NCBI GenBank assembly: GCA_025531455.1
Contig: JAMYHL010000006.1
Coordinates: 992,001 to 1,056,000 of the forward strand
DNA: 64,000 nt
Direction of reading: 5' to 3'
From: Apiotrichum sp. Y4204
Taxonomy: Eukaryota; Basidiomycota; Tremellomycetes; Trichosporonales; Trichosporonaceae
The position numbers and the translations under genes are program-made. Every line of letters begins with the position of its first letter. Position 1 is the first letter of the stretch. Shown here piece by piece: positions 30,817 through 41,683 of this stretch. The notes beneath the pieces are model-generated. The model was not told where the DNA came from. It saw only the letters and a list, made by a program, of their open reading frames with translations, and did no database searches.

Positions 30817-33302
30817 TTAGATTTGCAAGATGCTCACTGGAGGAGTTAGGATCACATCATTGTGTGCAACACCTCGGTACTCACTCTTGCGTTCCGTGGT
30901 CAGTGCGCCCGAGCTGTCGTCGGGCGTGACAGTGCCCTTTCCGACGACTGTCGTCTTTTCGAGAGGATGTGAGAACGGCGCCGAGCGACTGCCATCCGCA
31001 CCAGAGCCTATGCGCTGCTTGAGCTTGGCGCGCACAAGGTTCGCCTTGGCCTGCTTCTCCATCGCCTCCTCGGCCTCTGCCTCGCGCTCCATGTTGAGCG
31101 TGTCGCACGCGAATGTCGGGAGGAGGCCAAAGGTGGACCCGCTGGTAGCCTCTGCAAAGTTCTCGTACAGGTTCCCGCCAGTGGTCGTGTCACCACGCCC
31201 CTCACCGGACCAGAAGTGGAAGGCGCGGGAGATGACACCATAGCTTGCGGGCGTCACCTCCAGAAGATCGCCACGCGCAATCTCCACAGCAGGCACCTCC
31301 GATGGCGGGAGGCCGACGAGATAGGCAAGCAGGCAGCGGATAACCGACGCGTGGCCTATGATAAGAAGATCATCCTGCTCTCGCTCGAGCTCGAAGATCA
31401 CCGGTTCAAGACGGATAGACAGATCGTGGTACGACTCGGCGCGTGGGGCGCGATGGGCGTATGGGTCTGCAAGGAAGCGCTCCCACTCATCAGGGTAGCG
31501 CTCCATCGCCTCCCTGCTCGACAGGCCGTCCCACACACCAGGGTTGATCTCGCCCATGATCGGTTTCTGCGACACCTTGTATCCTGCGTGCACGAACGGC
31601 CACGCAGAGTGGTGCGCCCGGCGACGGGATGACGTCCACACCACGAGTGGGTTCTCATGCACAGTCTCGCCGCGCTTGATGCGCTCCTCCCTCAGCGCCT
31701 TGCGTCGCGCAGAGACGGCCGCCTTGAGGCGGGCAGCGTACTCCCACCCGGCAGGTGACAGGTCAGAATCCGCCTTGTACGAGTGCTCAATGAGAGATTG
31801 GCCGGACTATGGTCAGCTGGGATCTCGACAAGCAAAGTAGCTGAAGCTCGACTCCGTGAGACGCTCACCCGTGCGAAGAAGATGGTGCGCGGCTTGGTAT
31901 GGATGTTCATGAGGAAGAAGACGCAACGCGTCTGGAGGTATCCTGCCGTCAGAACTATACGCGACATAGGACCCACCCTCAATGCGGTTCACGTCAATGC
32001 GCTCGCCAACGTTGAGCACCTTGATGTACGGGCCCTCGTCGGCTGAGACGGTTTCATACACAGCCTCCTGATCACGAATACGGCGCCAGTAATCGGCGAG
32101 CGCACGCTCCGCGTCCCACCCGGCATAATCCGGGGACGACAGTTTGACACTGCGGATATTGGCGGTGATGATATCGTCCTTGTCGCAAAGAGATTCTGGA
32201 GTTAGCTTGCGCTGTGTCGCACTGCAATGGCGTCTTGGGCCAAGCCTGTGACCGCTAGACGGGTTGCAACGTCCCTAGCTACCCGTTCCGCGACTCACCG
32301 AGGAAGATGACGTGCACGCCTTTGCTCGCGAACTCCTCCATTGTCTCCTTCCTCGCCGCGCAGTTACCATTGTTGGCATCGTAGATGACGACCTGGCCGC
32401 CCTGAACGAGGAAGAAGTCCCAGATCTGCTCTTCCAGTTCGTTCTTGATCCGTTCTCGTAATGCTATTGTTGACGCTGACACTTCGCCTGCAGGTGAGCG
32501 TGGACTGAGGTCGGAGAGAGAAGGGAACGCGAAAGAGACGGGCACGTTTGCCGGCAGCTGTGGTGTCCTTTACAGATAGATGCCCGGCGTCCAAGCTGGC
32601 CAAAAGCAACGCAGCGTGGGTGCACAGAACTCCCGCGGAAATCGGCATAGCCGCCCATATCGACGCCCCCCATCCTATCTCGTAGCGGAACGCACCTTCA
32701 TAGTTGTAATAGTCGGCGGGCACGTTCTTGGCGCCGCCAAGGACTTTGCGGCGATAGTCTCCGAGCGAGTAGACGCGTGTCTTTACGCCCATCCAGCGGA
32801 GGTAGCGCTCCAGCGCGCGCGAGATGTGTGTTTTGCCACGGGCTGTGTAGGGGAGGAGGCGGAGGAGGGATACGCGAGATGTGGAGAGGGACGATGATCC
32901 GTGAGATCGGCATTAGGTGGCGGCGGGAATGTATCGCGGGCAATGGGCGAGGACACGATGAGACCAAAGACGTTGCGAATCGAGCATTGATAGAGATCGT
33001 AGTCGTCGTCGAAAGGTAAGATAAGCGTCAGCATGAGAGAACACCAGAGGTCGTTGCTGGAAGCTCGCAATTGGAAACACGATGGGCGTTCATGTCCTCG
33101 TCTTCCCGCATCGTTCACCCTCCTCCACTCTCCCACTCCCACCCCAGCTCCAAGCATTGCCATCGCCCACCTGGGCCCATGTCTTCTCGTCTGCCTTCCT
33201 CTGCCTCCAAATGTACCCACCCGGCAATCCGACGGTGACGATGAGAATCAGACCGGCATGGTACAGCCGTCCGCTCTGGGTGACGTAGAGGGGTGCGGCC
33301 AT
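30817..33302 (-). CDS. 6-phosphofructo-2-kinase with inactive-looking bisphosphatase domain
   Basis: Six exons on the minus strand (33302-33221, 32842-32696, 32487-32299, 32195-31977, 31942-31869, 31806-30817) give 566 residues. The kinase part has the P-loop GLPARGKT (25-32), spanning the first intron, then SLGDYRR, YDANNGNCAAR and a phosphofructokinase-2 core up to FFLMNIHTKPRTIFFAR. The C-terminal half is the histidine-phosphatase-like fructose-2,6-bisphosphatase domain (VVWTSSRRR, GEINPGVWDGL with Glu323, ESYHDLSIRLEPVI, and His389 in IIGHASVIRCLL). The phosphate-accepting His of the RHG motif is Ser238 here (RSGQS), read across exons 5/6 with consensus splice sites. By analogy with yeast Pfk26, where the same His-to-Ser change removes bisphosphatase activity, this enzyme probably only makes fructose-2,6-bisphosphate. 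The 378-base first intron is unusually long. Confidence 0.93.
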
Positions 33303-34287
33303 GGAGCTGGTGTGGTGCTAGTAGTGTTGGTGTGAAGAAGAGTGCAATGATAAGCAAAGGATGTTGTCGAGTTGAGAGGGATCAGTAGTAGTGGTAGTCG
33401 TTTATTGTTTCCCGCAAGCGACATCTGGTTGTGCTGGTTGCTGGCTGGGGATTCGCTGGCTCCACTCCACCCACTCTCTCTGATCTGATGCAATCTGGGC
33501 GGTGATATCATTTTCAGATCGACGATTTTTTCAGGAGCGGAGGGAAACAGGCCGCTTCCAGTCACACAAAGGGCTCTCTGGCTGCACTCGGTTCACTCGG
33601 TTGATATCGCTTGTTGTTCGCATAACCCTCCACTCTGTACTCATTCTCTCCACCCTCAAAATTCGATAAAACTCGTTCGAAAAAAGCACATGCAGTAATG
33701 CAGATTGTGGGCATGTGATCCTGTTCTCACAGCCACAGCCACAGCACCAATCCTGTATCATCTCCCCAATGATGGCGAGGCTATCCAGTCCCCCAGGATC
33801 CATCAGACATGAGGACATGAGAGGGGGGTGTTTGTATCAGAGGAAGTTTGTTAGAAGGGGAACCAACAGTGTCTGTACTGTACTTGTTCTTTGGCCATAC
33901 TCCGTTACGCAATGTCCATGTCGGTTCAATGTGCCTCAATTGTGCCCAGCGACCATGCGAGGCAACAGACGCTGTCCCCTCAGTAACTCCTCTAGGCATG
34001 GTTGCATTGGCAGCAGATGGCACTCAGCAGCGCTCACAGCTAACAGCTAACAGACCGGAATGAAATGACCGAGTAAAACTAATAATGACAGATGATGGAC
34101 CGACAGTATCACAGTATCCGTATGGGTATGGCGGGCGCGCAGTCGATGCCGCCGCTGGTTGGACATGGTGTCGGGTCGACGCGTCGCGAGGGTTTCGCGC
34201 TCGCCGGTGATGTTGTTCTCAACTCTGCGTCGTCTCGCCCCCCTCCCCCCTTCCTCCACCTCCTCCCCTCACTTCACCCCTATCCGC
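33303..34287. other. intergenic stretch between two minus-strand genes
   Basis: Promoter of the PFK-2 gene (right of 33302) and 3' flank of the glycosyltransferase gene. A short (GT)(AGT)AGTGTTGG region lies close to the PFK-2 start. I see no gene in it. Confidence 0.5.
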
Positions 34288-36204
34288 TCAGGCCCTTCCC
34301 GACAACCGGTCCTCAATCAGGTCGGCAACGACCTTGCCCACGACCGTGATGCTGCTGCCCTGGAAGCCCTCGGGGTAGTCGACGCGCGGCTCGTTCGGCG
34401 CGGTGAAGTGCATGTCGTGCTGCACCGCAAAGTGGCGGATACCGAGCGCGTGGGCCGTCCACGCATAGTCTCGTGCGTAGCCGCCCTTGAAGAACTGCAC
34501 CGTCAGCTTCTGCGCGACTGCCCGCTTGGCTCCTAGCGGACTTACCATCTCGATGACAGCTGAGCGCGGGGTTGGAGGCATCCAGAGGAGGTGCGAGAGG
34601 CCGTTGCCGTGCACGCCCAGCATGATCTGCGGTCAGCGTAAAAAATCGACTCCTACCCACCGTAGTCTTGCCGGCTATCGCAAACTGCTCCTCCTTGGTG
34701 AGCCGTTCGGCCTCGACAATGATGAGCTCAAAGTCGAGCTTTTTCGCGCTTGCCTCGAGGGCCTTGACGAGGTCGTCGTGGCTCTCCTTTGTGAGGCGGC
34801 GGCGTGAGCTCTGGCGCGAAATGTACGTCACGACCGGACGGTAGTTGCCGGGCTTGGCGAGCGGCTTGTACAGCCCCTCCTCCTCGCCGCCCTTCTCCCA
34901 CTTGACGGGGTCTACCGCGCCGTATCCCTCAAGGTTGCGGTCGAGGACGTCCTCCTCGACGCCAGAGAAACGCAGTACCTGCCGCCGCACGGGCTCCCAC
35001 CACCAGCGCGACGCGTTGCCGAATGCAGTAGCTCCCGCGACGGTACGCGCGGTCGGGCTCGTGTAGGGGCCGCGGAACGCCGCCGAGCGGTCCACGAGGA
35101 TAGCGCGCTCGAACACAAACGCCTTTTTGCGATACTCGGAGCGCGTGACGTCGCGCAGGTCGGCATAGTCCTCTGGGAACAGGAGAGCAATGTTCGGGAA
35201 CAGGCCGTACATGAGCGTCGGGTTGAAGCGGGGGCCGTCGCGCCTGGGATGAGTGTGGGTGGGGCTCTGGAACTTACCACTGCAGGTGGTTCTGATGCAG
35301 GAACCACGCCTTGTTGGGCGACACGAGCTTGGTGTTGCCAAATGCGTCGATGCTCTGATCTTGGCTGGCGTGCACGCGCCAGACGCCGAGGAGGAGCTCC
35401 GCCGCAAAATGGTAGTAGTGGTCGATGACTGGTGTGAGCACGACCCGAGTCTCTGGCCATCGGCCCTGCTCGTAACTCACACTGGCCGTCATTGAACAGC
35501 CACGTCATGCCGCTCATCTCGTAGACGTTCTCTCCCCACTCCTTGGCCGCGTCCCTCGGGCTCACGAATAACAGCTCGTCGCCCTTGGGTTCCCGTGCCT
35601 CCTCGTTTCCCGGCTCGTCGTTCGCCGGCAGCCCAGTCGACGTGAGCATGCGGAGCTCAGGCCAGTCGGACCGCTTGTCGCTGTTGTCAGATGAATTCCG
35701 GGAGCAGACGGAGAATGGACGAGACAAGACTGGCACGCGCGTCGCTGCATGCTTCCAACCAGCTGGGCACACTTCAAGCAGTTCCGCCACGCGGTCTGCC
35801 TCGCCAGCTGGTCTCGGTGGCCTCGCTGGCCCTCATCCCAACGGCACTCACGTCAAGACCCAAAACTGCCCGTTGAAGAGATACAGTTTCTCGAACATTG
35901 TCCATCCGGGAGTGTGTCCGAGCATCTTGGTCTCCATCTTGGCGTACTCGTCCGCCTCCTCATCTGTTCCTCCGTCATCGGTATTCAGCACCGTGAACCC
36001 GACTTTGCGGTTCTGCTCGCCGAACGGGCGCCCGTGCACTGGCCCAGCGACGGTCTGGCCGCCGATGAACGCGGCAGTGAACGACTTGAGACGCGATGGC
36101 TGCCCCGTCCCATCACGCGGCGCAGCGAGGAAGAGAGTCGATACCAGAAGCGTGACGACCACGACGAGGAGGTCGCGCCGTGTCGGGCGGAGAGTGCGCG
36201 CCAT
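34288..36204 (-). CDS. GT61-type (DUF563) glycosyltransferase, type II membrane protein
   Basis: Six exons on the minus strand (36204-35852, 35680-35481, 35428-35278, 35243-34661, 34626-34546, 34494-34288) give 524 residues. The N-terminus is short and basic, followed by one membrane anchor (LLVVVVTLLVSTLFLAA, about 11-28), as in Golgi enzymes. The lumenal part includes IDHYYHFAAELLLG, LFPNIALLFPEDYADLRD, RPVVTYISRQSSRRR, IMLGVHGNGLSHLLWM and YARDYAWTAHALG, the hallmarks of the DUF563/GT61 family, which transfers xylose or N-acetylglucosamine in plants and fungi. In encapsulated and related yeasts such proteins are expected to act in glycan or capsule assembly; donor and acceptor are unknown. 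Introns of 34, 34, 51 and 52 bases were placed by phase and family motifs; the 51-base one is in frame. Confidence 0.9.
34495..34545 (-). other. 51-base in-frame intron in the glycosyltransferase gene
   Basis: GTAAGT donor, GCTGAC branch-like sequence, GCAG acceptor, no stop inside. Removing it joins AVIEM directly to FFKGGYARDY, as expected for the family. Confidence 0.7.
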
Positions 36205-37382
36205 TGTGGATGGGGAGTGGGAGAAAGTGCGTAGGCCGGGCGCTAGTGAGCTACGTGTCGCCAGTGTGGGCTCCTTTGGAGCAGTGTGGTCGTCGTGGAT
36301 CGAGGAGGGATCCCGGGGTCGTGGATGTCGGGCGATCTTTCTTTCGTGGAATGAACGATGTCAACAACAAAAATCCTTCACCACTGACATGCTCATCCTC
36401 AAAGACATCATCATTGTCTTTCTTTGCTTGCTTGCTTTGCTTTGCTTGGCTTCGAGATGGCCGCTAGTGGCCGGTGTGGCCGTGTGAGGGATTCTTTTTT
36501 GGAACGCCACTGAATAGGGCACAATGTGTCTTTGATTTTTCACGCCTCCCTATCAATTCATCATCATCATCATCATCTCCGTACACAAATCTATCTTGCC
36601 TTCAAGTGGAGGTACAGTATTCCAGCCAGATTATTATTATTGCGGATTTACAGTTCAGGAACTGTCCAGGAAACTGACTCCCAGCAAGCCCTGTTCCCTG
36701 TGTCCTTCAGTGCGTGCATGCAGGTTTTTGGGAGAGGCAGGATTTTGGATCAACCGGGACCGGGAACAGCGGGCTGCGCGGGAACGACGGAACAGGCTCT
36801 TGGAGTGGGTGTTCTACTAATAAGTGTCTGATTTCTTGCTGAACTGCTGGACTCTTGGGTTCTGAGATCTGGTTGTGGGACCATGGAATCATGTGGGTGC
36901 ATCCATGTGCGAGGGCGCCTTCTTGAGCATGTACAGAGAGCGCTAGAGAGCAGGAGCCGCGAGCAAGAACAAAACGCATATCCGATCATGGCGTCCCGAG
37001 CCCTATGGCCACCAACCCCTTCCCATCCCCCGAGTCTTCCAATATTCCATATGCCGGCAAGCCCAGGTCGACAAGTGTGGGGCCAGGACGGGACCTAAGT
37101 AGAGAGTGACCGAGTGACTTCTCCCATAAGCTTCCATGTCCCATGTCCCGCTGAACTCGTGTCTAGGCCGCAAGCAGCGGTGCGGCGTGGTGCTGGACGT
37201 GTGACAACCAGAGGAGCAGAGTCGCAGATCTAACAAGCTCAAAGGATAAAAGGAAGGATTGTACAGTTCGCTGCAATTCAATCCAAGAACGACCACATGC
37301 GGCCGCCATACAGCTCATCCTCAGTCCACTCTGCCCCTCCTCCGACATATGCAGCTGTTGTATGCATCACCCCTCTTCCGCT
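36205..37382. other. intergenic stretch, no gene seen
   Basis: Promoter side of the glycosyltransferase gene and 3' flank of the thioesterase gene. A CAT microsatellite lies near 36560-36575 and a GCTTG/GCTTT run near 36420-36450. Confidence 0.5.
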
Positions 37383-38640
37383 CTAGTGCTTCTTCTCCGG
37401 CAGCGGGACCTCCTCCGTGCCATCCTCGCTGAACGCGACCGTCGGCTGATTCTTGCCCATGTGCTTGGTGTGGTTGCCGAACGCGACGAGCTTGTTGTCC
37501 TTGTTGTAGAAGTTGACGCGCGTGAATGCCAGTGTGCGGCCTGCGGTTAGTGGGGAACGCGGTGGGTGGGGAGGGTTTGGAGATGGGGTTGAGCAAGAGG
37601 GTCGACGTGCGACCTGTCGGAGATGGGAGAGGGCCACAAATGATAAATCTCGGGGCGTGCTCCTGGATGCTACACGTTCACAAACACAGATCGTGTCCCA
37701 CACTCCCACCATTCATGACAACTACGCCCCCCCTTCCTTTCACACTCACCAAGCTGCACAACCTCGCCCTCGCCGACGATCTCGTCGCCGACACGGCCGC
37801 CGGGCCGCACAAACTCGCACGACGCGTTGATCGACGCGCCCGTCGGCGGCACGATGCCGCGCGACTGCAGCGCGAGCGAGGTCACCGTGTCGACCATCTG
37901 GAGTTAGCGGGCGGTGCTGGGAAATTGGAGAACTGGACCCGGTGGGTAATGGGTCAGGCAGGTGCTCTGCATGCCTCCGCAGATCCGCAGAGCGCAAAGC
38001 GCGCAACGCGCAAAGCAGGACTACCGACGCGTAGGCTGGAATTTGGAAGATCGGAGGATCGGAGCACCGGAGGCCTCTTGCCCCCTGAAGATCACGATCG
38101 GCGGGGTTGGCCTTGAGATCTTGAAACCTGGGACCAGATCGGCAGATCATAGTCTGCGACGACTGTCGATCGCGGGCCGCGATCCCTTGTGTGGTTCCTG
38201 TCGGTCATGCCGATCCTCGTTGTCCCGCCATGGCCATGGCAGGGACTTGGTACTCCCTCTTCTATCTCCCAGCTCCCAGGACTTTTACTGGCACACACGC
38301 GGCGACCAGGACTCCCGCACTGTCCAGTCCGTCTCATACGCACCGAAAGAATAACGCCGCCATGGATAGTCTGCCGTCAGCCCGTGACCTTGTGATCCCA
38401 CGCACGTTGTGGTTGTTAATGTGCTCGCTGCCGATCGGGAGCGTGGTGCGCACCCATCCCGGCCGTGCCTCGTTAACCACGAGCTGCAATCAGTACTCAT
38501 CACCCAGTTCATGCAGCCCAGCTTTACCCGCTTGAGCACCTGCCCGTCGTGGCCGGCCTTGGCGACCGTGTTCGCCCATGTCTGCCGTCAGCTGTGTCGC
38601 ACCATAGGCGCACCTTGCGGACAAAGTTGAGGCATGCCAT
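37383..38640 (-). CDS. hotdog-fold acyl-CoA thioesterase, ACOT13/PaaI-like
   Basis: Six exons on the minus strand (38640-38614, 38581-38528, 38483-38406, 38370-38344, 37897-37750, 37540-37383) give 163 residues. Two exons are only 27 bases; the fourth, a microexon, carries the HGG active-site motif (TIHGGVILS). Family-typical features are LVVNEARPGWV, the SEHINN loop with Asn50, His56-Gly57 and Asp65 (MVDTVTSLAL), then FVRPGGRVGDEI, LGRTLAFTRVNFYN and GNHTKHMG. The numbering of Asn50, His56 and Asp65 coincides with that of human ACOT13. It should hydrolyse fatty acyl-CoA or aryl-CoA thioesters, probably in mitochondria or cytosol. The second intron uses GTAAAG as donor, chosen because it restores the family length. 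Introns range from 32 to 446 bases. Confidence 0.88.
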
Positions 38641-41600
38641 TGTGGAGTGGGGATGTAGTGGAAGAGTGAGCTAGTGAGCTGCTGTGATATCTGGTATCTG
38701 AATGTTCGCCGAACGCAGAGATCAGTGATCAAAGATCCAGTATCAGTTGTCTCAACACAGGGGGTTGTCGCCAATCGCGGCATTTGCGGCTTTCAGCTCT
38801 GGCCGGTGCCCCGGTGCCCCAGTCACCAGCCGGATGTGGCGGGTGCACAATTCCGATCTCCGGCTGGACGAGCCTTGTCAGCTCGGAGCTGGGCTGGCTG
38901 GGAGTCCACAATTATGTTAATCAACCATTCCAAGTGAATCTAGTTCATTTGCAAGATTCAGGCTCCCTGGCCTAATGCCATGCTCTCATACTGTACAAAG
39001 GCAGGTCGATTCCAGGTTGCGGATGCCCATGCCCACCCCCTGCCCACGTTATGTTATGTAAACAGAGGGATCTGCTGAAGTGACCGAAGTGGTACTCACC
39101 CTGGTCTCTGGACTCTTGAGGGCGATCGCCCCATGGTTTGCAGCTCAGGGACTTTCAGGGAACACAAAGGAAGGAAACGAAAGGCCGAGACAACCAGCAG
39201 AACAGCAGCAGAACAGTCACTCTACGGCCTGGCCGGTCCAGCACCCGTCCAGCCAGTCCGTTGCCATGAGCAATGGGTTCCTATGCCGGCCGGGTCTATT
39301 CTCCCGAGGCCGGTATCCGATAGTCATATATGCATCGTTCAGCGATCCCCGCACCCGCGCACCCACGTACTTTGCACGCGGTGGAAAAAAAAAAAAGTAG
39401 TGGCGTGTGCGATCGGGCGGGTATACTACGCGCCCTACTTTGAGATCCGGTGGCCCTTGTGGGTTTGCGGGCCTGCGCTCGAAGGACGCAGATCCGCAAG
39501 CAAGAACACAAGAGCAGGTCCTGGATCCGGGGTGAGTGACAAGAACACGGTGTCTTCTTTGGTCACCGCGCTGTGCCCCTCGCCCACTCGTCAGGCCGCA
39601 GACCGCAAGGTGTCTGTGGGACTGGAGATGATGGGGATATGGCCGATATGGACGGGGAGAGCGCGGAGAGCATATACCCTTTCCAGATGAAACCCGAACA
39701 AGTCCCCTTTGGGAAATAAATGGACAGGGGGGCCATAGGTGACTGAAGCTTCTGGAGCTCTGGAGCTGGCTTTGTCGATGTCACGTAGATGCACAACTAT
39801 GGAGTGTTCTGCGCGCTGTGGTCCTGTGTGCTCTCGTGTCCGCAACCACTCTGCACTCTGTGCTCTAGCTGCCGGAAACGGTCCAACTTGTTCCGGCGCT
39901 CGCTTCTAGCTGAGCTTAATAGGCCGTGGGGCCGTGGGCCGCTTGCAGCTTCGCGGCTGTCTGGCCCTTTTCCGTCCGCAGCCGAATTCGGCCAAGCCTA
40001 CGAGGTACTGATGATCAGACTGCGCGGAGCTACGCGTCTCCTTGGCCGCGTCTGGCGTAGCTCGTCATGATGGTTACACGCGCTGCCCCTTTCCCGGTAC
40101 GAGGTACAATATACTCGGTACTGCGCCGGTCCCCCAGTGCCCAGAGTCCGGCCAGCCCCGCAGCGGACATGTGCAGTTCAGGTTTGAGGGCTCCAGTACC
40201 CAGCAGTGGGATCGGTGGGCGGCGAGAGGCCTCTGAATGGAGGCACCGCATACTGCGCTGATGCATATTCGATGGAGAGAGGATTGATGCACTAGATACG
40301 CGACCCAAGTCGCGCGCGCAACACCTGACAGGGACGGGCGGGAGTACCACCTCGTACCTAGTTAGCTACATGGACAGGGGGTACAGTCGGATAATGAGAG
40401 AGAACAGATAGAGAACGCAGTCTGCAGTCTGACACTGCCTGCTGCGCACGAGATAGAGGCCGGCAGGAAAAAAAAGAGGTCCCCGACCTCCGGTGTCCCC
40501 CCCCCCCCCTGCCATGCGATGTAGGCGATGCATGGTGTCATGATTGTGGAATCTATGCATGCCAATGAACAATCCGGAAGGAGTGCTTGCATGATCGCAT
40601 GATGGAATACAAAGTGGACTGATGACTGCGAGCGCGCGGGTGTGTGTGTTCCCTCTCCCCCCTTCATCCCGCTTGAACTCAAGCACTTTGTACCTTTTTA
40701 CCCCACAGCTCGCGCACTCCTGTCTCCCTCCCCTCCCCTCTGATGCCTCTCACTCCCGTCGTGTCCGCCGCCACCGCCGCCTCCGCCGCACACACCCGCG
40801 GCATCTGCTTCCCTAGTCCCCTACCTGCCCGACTTGCCCTTCGCCGCTGTGGTCGTCGTCGTCGTCGCCGTCTACGCACTTTTTGATCATACTTTCCTAT
40901 TTGTGTCACTCTCACTTCCACTCTCACTACTGTCATTGTCACACACACACACACTGTCTCTCTTTCCCAATCTCTTGGCCGCGCCTCTCTGTACAGTACG
41001 ACCGACCGACTGATATCACGCACCTACGACAAGACGACGACTGCCGACTGCCGACTGCCAACTGCCGACTGCCGCGCCGCCTGCCGCCCGCCGCCACCTG
41101 CCATTCGTTTTGAATACCCAGCACTTACAGCTGCCGACCTCCACCCCCACGGCCCACGGACCACACCCGTTGCACGCGCGACAGACACGGTCTCGACCAC
41201 ACTAGCAGCACTAGTAGCAACCGAGTCCCGCACATTCTCTCCCTCTCTCTCGCACTCGATTGCTTCAGCTCACAACCAACCAACTGCTACTGCCGCACTC
41301 GTTTCTCTGTCACGCTCTCCCTCATCAGCTCATCCACACTCGTTTTCTTTCTCGCTGTCTCCCCCCGGTCTTGCTTGCTATCCACGGCACCTGCGCTTCC
41401 GCCCTTGCACAGTTACGCTACCAGCTGCAGCGACACTTGAGCGCGCACTGATTCCACCACAATCGATCAGCCGATCTTACCACAGACTGTCACGGCCACT
41501 CGCGTCCTGGCGTCCGTATCTGCTTTCGCGTCCGCGTCGTCACGGTCTCGCTCGTGTGCCCGGCATCGTCGCTCCGTCACCGCCAGGTCCCTTGAGCTGT

Positions 41601-41683
41601 CGCCTTCGGACATCCACCTTCGACACGGCAGCCTAGCCACACTCCCACCTCCACCAGGTCGATGAAGCATTCGCCGTAGAGTC
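38641..41683. other. 3-kb non-coding region upstream of the Arf-GEF gene
   Basis: No supported gene. It holds homopolymer tracts (A12 at about 39386-39397, C13 at about 40497-40509), a GT/CA-rich patch near 40938-40955, and from about 40640 strongly pyrimidine-rich and CTGCCGACTGCC-type sequence. A CTGCCGA unit is repeated about five times at 41040-41080. Confidence 0.5.
40640..41683 (+). promoter_or_regulatory. pyrimidine-rich promoter/leader of the Arf-GEF gene
   Basis: A kilobase of CT-rich and CAC-rich sequence leads up to the ATG at 41684, similar to that before the transcription factor at 12117. It probably includes a long 5' leader; no unique start site is visible. Confidence 0.45.
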
